Part shown: piece after piece, positions 9,800 to 12,491 of the stretch
Numbering within the stretch: the stretch's first letter is position 1
How the letters are laid out: every line of letters begins with the position of its first letter
DNA from: an uncultured Oscillibacter sp.
GTDB taxonomy: Bacteria; Bacillota; Clostridia; Oscillospirales; Oscillospiraceae
Direction of reading: 5' to 3'
Assembly (NCBI GenBank): GCA_934574045.1
Contig: CAKTMK010000048.1
Location: forward strand, 1 to 12,491
Length of the DNA: 12,491 nt
Position numbers and translations under genes: made by a program
The notes under the pieces: model-generated
Seen by the model: the letters and a program-made list of their open reading frames with translations, nothing else
Told to the model about the DNA's origin: nothing
Databases searched by the model: none

Positions 9800-11992
9800 A
9801 TGAAAAAGGCAATTTCCCTGCTGCTGGCTGCCGTCACGGCTCTGTCCATGACCACCGTCAGCTTTGCCGCCGAGACCACCACGGTGGACAAGGGCGACAT
9901 CGTCGTGCTCTACACCAACGACGTCCACTGCGGTGTGGACGACAACATCGGCTACGCGGGTCTGGCCGCTTACAAGGCCGAGATGCTCAAGGCCACTGAC
10001 TACGTGACGCTGGCCGACGCGGGCGACGCCGTTCAGGGCGCGGCTCTGGGCACCCTGTCCAAGGGCGAGTACCTGATCGACATCATGAATCAGGTGGGCT
10101 ACGACGTGGCCGTGCCCGGCAACCACGAGTTTGACTACGGCATGGACCAGTTCATGAGCCTCTCCAAGGCGCTCAAGTGCGGCTATGTGTGCAGCAACTT
10201 TATCGACCTGCGCACCAACAAGCCCGTGTTCGACGCCTATAAGATGATTACCTACGGCGACACCAAGGTCGCGTACGTCGGCATCGACACTCCCGAGTCC
10301 ATCACCAAGTCCACCCCGACCTACTTCCAGGACAACACCGGCAAGTACATTTACGGCTTCTGCAACGGCAACAACGGCAAGGAGCTGTATAACGCCGTGC
10401 AGTCCGCCGTGGACGCCGCCAAGGCCGAGGGCGCGGACTATGTCATCGCCGTGGGCCACTGCGGCGACGATCAGCAGAGCGCTCCCTGGCGTTCCGCGGA
10501 CATCATCGCCAACGTCTCCGGCCTGACCGCTTTTCTGGACGGTCACGCCCACAGCACCATCCCCTCTCAGAAGGTCGCCGATAAGGACGGCAAGGTCGTG
10601 CTTCTGACCTCCACCGGCACCAAGCTCAACGCCATCGGCAAGCTGGTCATCAAGGCCGACGGCACCGTGACCACCGAGCTGGTCACCGATTACACCGCCA
10701 AGGACCCCACCACCGATACCTTTGTTCAGGGCATCAAAGCCAAGAACGACGCGCTGCTGAAGAAGGTCGTTGCCAAAACCTCCGTCGATCTGACCGTGAT
10801 GGAGGCCGACGGCAAGACCCGCGCCATCCGCAATCAGGAGACCAATCTGGGCGATCTGGTGGCTGACGCCTACCGCGCCGCCTCCGGCGCCGACGTGGCC
10901 ATCGTGAACGGCGGCGGCATCCGCGCCAATATCGCCGCGGGCGACATCACCTACGAGCAGATCATCGCCGTCCATCCCTTCGGCAACGAGCTGCGCATGG
11001 TCAAGGCCACCGGCCAGCAGATCCTCGACGCGCTGGAAATGGCCTCCCGCACCACTCCCGATGAAAACGGCGGCTTCCTGCAGGTCTCCGGCCTGACCTA
11101 TACCATCGACACCACCGTTCCCTCCACCGTCAAGACCGACGACAACAAGATGTTCGTCAAGGTCGAGGGTGCCCGCCGTGTCAAGGATGTCATGGTCGAC
11201 GGCAAGCCCATCGTCGCCACCCAGACCTATACTCTCGCCTCTCACAACTATATGCTCGAGAGCGCCGGCGACGGTCTGAATATGTTCCAGAAGGACGAGT
11301 TCCTCTCCGTTCCCGCCATGCTGGACAACGAGGTTCTCATCAACTACATCACCGGCACCCTCAAGGGCGTCGTCCCCGCTGAGTATTCCAAGGCGCAGGG
11401 CCGCATCAATGTGGTCTCCGCTCCCGCCATGCCCTTTACCGACGTGGCCAATGGCGCTTACTACTATGACGCCGTGATGTTCTCCGTGGAGAAGGGTCTG
11501 ATTCCCGGCACCACCGCCACCACCTTCACCCCCAACGCCACCATGACCCGCGGCGACGTGGTCTACGCGCTGTGGAATCTGGCCGGCAAGCCGACCGCCA
11601 AGGCCAACCCCGCCTTCACCGATGTGGACTTCTCCACCGATCTGGGCAAGGCCGTCGCTTGGGCGCATGAGAACGGCATCGTCAACGGCAAGACCGAGTC
11701 CACCTTCGTCGCCGGTGATTCCGTGAACCGTCAGCAGTTTGCCGCGTTCATGTATCGCTATGCCGAGGCTCTGGGCTACAACGTCTCCACCACCGGCAGC
11801 CTGTCCGCGTTCAACGACGCCAAGCAGGTCTCCTCTTACGCCACGCAGGCGCTGGCCTGGGCCAACGCCAACAAGCTGGTGAACGGATTCAGCGACGGCA
11901 CCGTCCGTCCCTTCGGCACCGCCACCCGCGGCCAGTCTGCGGCGATCATCTATCGCTTCGCCTCCACTCTGTCCGCCGCCAAGGCTGCCTGA
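9800..11992 (+). CDS. SLH-anchored 5'-nucleotidase family enzyme
   Basis: This 730-aa secreted enzyme is predicted to hydrolyse nucleotides or related phosphoesters outside the cell. A signal peptide (1-23, cleavage after SFAA) is followed by a metallophosphatase domain: YTNDVH (Asp41, His43), DAGDAVQG (Asp76), GNHEFD (Asn108, catalytic His109, Asp112), VGHCGDD (His220) and DGHAHS (His249, His251). The 5'-nucleotidase C-terminal domain follows, with NLGDLVADAYR (349-359), NGGGIRAN (370-377, Arg375), HPFGNELRM (392-400) and a SAGDG loop near Asp491. Three S-layer-homology repeats end the protein (about 545-597, 606-655 and 670-720), with TRGD- and NRQQ-type signatures, anchoring it to cell-wall polysaccharide. 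UshA/CD73-like enzymes use this core for UDP-sugars, AMP or other nucleotides; the exact substrate cannot be read. It is monocistronic with its own promoter region and terminator. Confidence 0.94.
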   Translation: MKKAISLLLAAVTALSMTTVSFAAETTTVDKGDIVVLYTNDVHCGVDDNIGYAGLAAYKAEMLKATDYVTLADAGDAVQGAALGTLSKGEYLIDIMNQVGYDVAVPGNHEFDYGMDQFMSLSKALKCGYVCSNFIDLRTNKPVFDAYKMITYGDTKVAYVGIDTPESITKSTPTYFQDNTGKYIYGFCNGNNGKELYNAVQSAVDAAKAEGADYVIAVGHCGDDQQSAPWRSADIIANVSGLTAFLDGHAHSTIPSQKVADKDGKVVLLTSTGTKLNAIGKLVIKADGTVTTELVTDYTAKDPTTDTFVQGIKAKNDALLKKVVAKTSVDLTVMEADGKTRAIRNQETNLGDLVADAYRAASGADVAIVNGGGIRANIAAGDITYEQIIAVHPFGNELRMVKATGQQILDALEMASRTTPDENGGFLQVSGLTYTIDTTVPSTVKTDDNKMFVKVEGARRVKDVMVDGKPIVATQTYTLASHNYMLESAGDGLNMFQKDEFLSVPAMLDNEVLINYITGTLKGVVPAEYSKAQGRINVVSAPAMPFTDVANGAYYYDAVMFSVEKGLIPGTTATTFTPNATMTRGDVVYALWNLAGKPTAKANPAFTDVDFSTDLGKAVAWAHENGIVNGKTESTFVAGDSVNRQQFAAFMYRYAEALGYNVSTTGSLSAFNDAKQVSSYATQALAWANANKLVNGFSDGTVRPFGTATRGQSAAIIYRFASTLSAAKAA

Positions 11993-12015
11993 GCGTTCTC
12001 TCCAATGCGATCTGT

Positions 12016-12052
12016 TCCGCCGGTCCGGTTTTCCCGGACCGGCGGACTTTTT
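12016..12052 (+). terminator. Intrinsic terminator of the nucleotidase gene
   Basis: A perfect 13-bp stem, TCCGCCGGTCCGG (12016-12028) with CCGGACCGGCGGA (12034-12046), 5-nt loop, then T-run 12048-12052, starting 24 bp after the stop. The following 12053-12238 is GC-rich and shows no gene. Confidence 0.93.
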
Positions 12053-12238
12053 CTGCCCGGTTCCAGCATCCGGCGGGTGCCGCGGGCGCATTCGGCCCGC
12101 AGCCCGGACGCTTCTGCGGGCGGGTCGGACATCCCGGCACGCGGCCCAGATATTCCACCCAGCACACGGCCCCGCGCCGTTTTTCCCCGTGCGGAGGCCG
12201 GATGTCCCGGTGCATGGGCCGCCGTCATTCAGTCATGT

Positions 12239-12279
12239 AAAAGCCGCGCGGCCCCGGCTGCTGCCGGGACCGCGCGGCT
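12239..12279 (-). terminator. Intrinsic terminator of the SASP gene
   Basis: On the minus strand a 17-bp stem (12263-12279 with 12242-12258, one U-G pair, 4-nt loop) is followed by TTTT (12239-12242). It begins 13 bp after the stop codon at 12292-12294. The T-run is short, but the stem is very stable. Confidence 0.85.
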
Positions 12280-12291
12280 CCTGTGCGAAGG

Positions 12292-12489
12292 TTACAGAGA
12301 CTTCTCGTAGGACTCGATCATCTTCTTGACCATCTGGCCGCCGACAGAGCCGGCCTCGCGGGAGGTCAGGTCGCCGTTGTAGCCTTCCTTCAGGTTGACG
12401 CCGACCTCGTTGGCGGCCTCCATCTTGAACTTATCCATGGCCGCACGGGCCTCGGGGACGTTGATCTTGTTGTTATTCTTGTTCGCCAT
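12292..12489 (-). CDS. Alpha/beta-type small acid-soluble spore protein
   Basis: This 65-aa DNA-binding protein coats and protects DNA in the dormant spore and is degraded by the GPR protease at germination. Family signatures are MDKFKMEAANEVGVNL (18-33), which holds the region where GPR cuts, and DLTSREAGSVGGQMVKKMI (40-58), the conserved C-terminal DNA-binding block. The N terminus is Asn/Lys-rich (MANKNNNKINVPEARAA). Length is typical. The ATG at 12487-12489 lies two bases from the window edge, so the ribosome binding site and the expected sigma-G promoter cannot be seen. Its presence implies that the organism sporulates or descends from a spore-former. Confidence 0.95.
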   Translation of the reverse strand: MANKNNNKINVPEARAAMDKFKMEAANEVGVNLKEGYNGDLTSREAGSVGGQMVKKMIESYEKSL

Positions 12490-12491
12490 AA

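Noticed and set aside
9785..12091. 768-codon open frame antisense to the nucleotidase gene
   Set aside because: It lies entirely opposite a well-supported gene. Its composition (Gly/Val/His/Asp-rich with no domain) is the usual shadow of GC-rich codon bias, and it has no start context of its own.
7031..12161. Shared CAGATATTCCA at about 7036 and 12148
   Set aside because: An 11-nt match is expected many times by chance in 12 kb, and the flanks do not match.
1..12491. CRISPR arrays, tRNA or rRNA genes
   Set aside because: No regularly spaced repeats, no tRNA cloverleaf with the TTC arm, and no rRNA-like sequence were seen on either strand.

Overview
This window looks like chromosomal DNA from a high-GC, spore-forming member of the Clostridia, most like the Oscillospiraceae-type gut anaerobes. 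The supporting signs are GC-rich coding sequence, strong AGGAGG-type ribosome binding sites, sigma-A-like promoters with 17-bp spacers, an alpha/beta-type small acid-soluble spore protein gene at the right edge, an S-layer-homology (SLH) anchored surface enzyme, and YetF and ClC proteins of Clostridia-like sequence. The taxonomic placement is inference from composition and families; nothing was searched.

Layout, left to right. (1) Positions 1-281, minus strand: the N-terminal part of an AAA_14/DUF4143-type ATPase with its own promoter and a 28-bp dyad just behind the promoter. (2) About 343-1103: a gene-poor stretch. Its left part is strikingly AT-rich (27% GC at 361-420, 42% at 661-720, against 78% at 4021-4080 inside the ClC gene). 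It holds repeats and one short ORF with a strong ribosome binding site, and looks like decayed or imported DNA. (3) 1104-2104: a single-gene unit encoding a lipoprotein with a C39-like papain-fold peptidase domain, with promoter and terminator. (4) 2105-2422: a gene-free segment with nested hairpins. (5) 2423-5667, minus strand: a cluster transcribed from a promoter at 5639-5667. It encodes an E2/CAT-fold protein lacking the usual catalytic His, a ClC-family anion transporter (ATGA overlap), a YetF/DUF421 membrane protein and a 56-aa DUF6774-like protein. A terminator-like hairpin between the ClC and YetF genes contains the YetF ribosome binding site in its 3' arm. (6) 5803-8076, plus strand: serC and serA, the first two dedicated steps of serine synthesis, probably an operon. 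(7) 8111-9560, minus strand: a D-hydantoinase/dihydropyrimidinase. (8) 9713-12052, plus strand: a secreted 5'-nucleotidase-family enzyme with three C-terminal SLH domains. (9) 12239-12489, minus strand: an alpha/beta-type SASP gene with its terminator.

Functionally the window is mostly metabolic and cell-envelope housekeeping: serine synthesis, cyclic-amide hydrolysis, extracellular nucleotide scavenging, anion transport and spore DNA protection. I did not find a convincing large novel system. The best leads are the four-gene cluster 2423-5581 with its terminator/RBS overlap, a ClC protein with the inner proton glutamate replaced by Met, the acyltransferase-fold protein without its catalytic His, and the structured gene-free stretch around 2267-2360.
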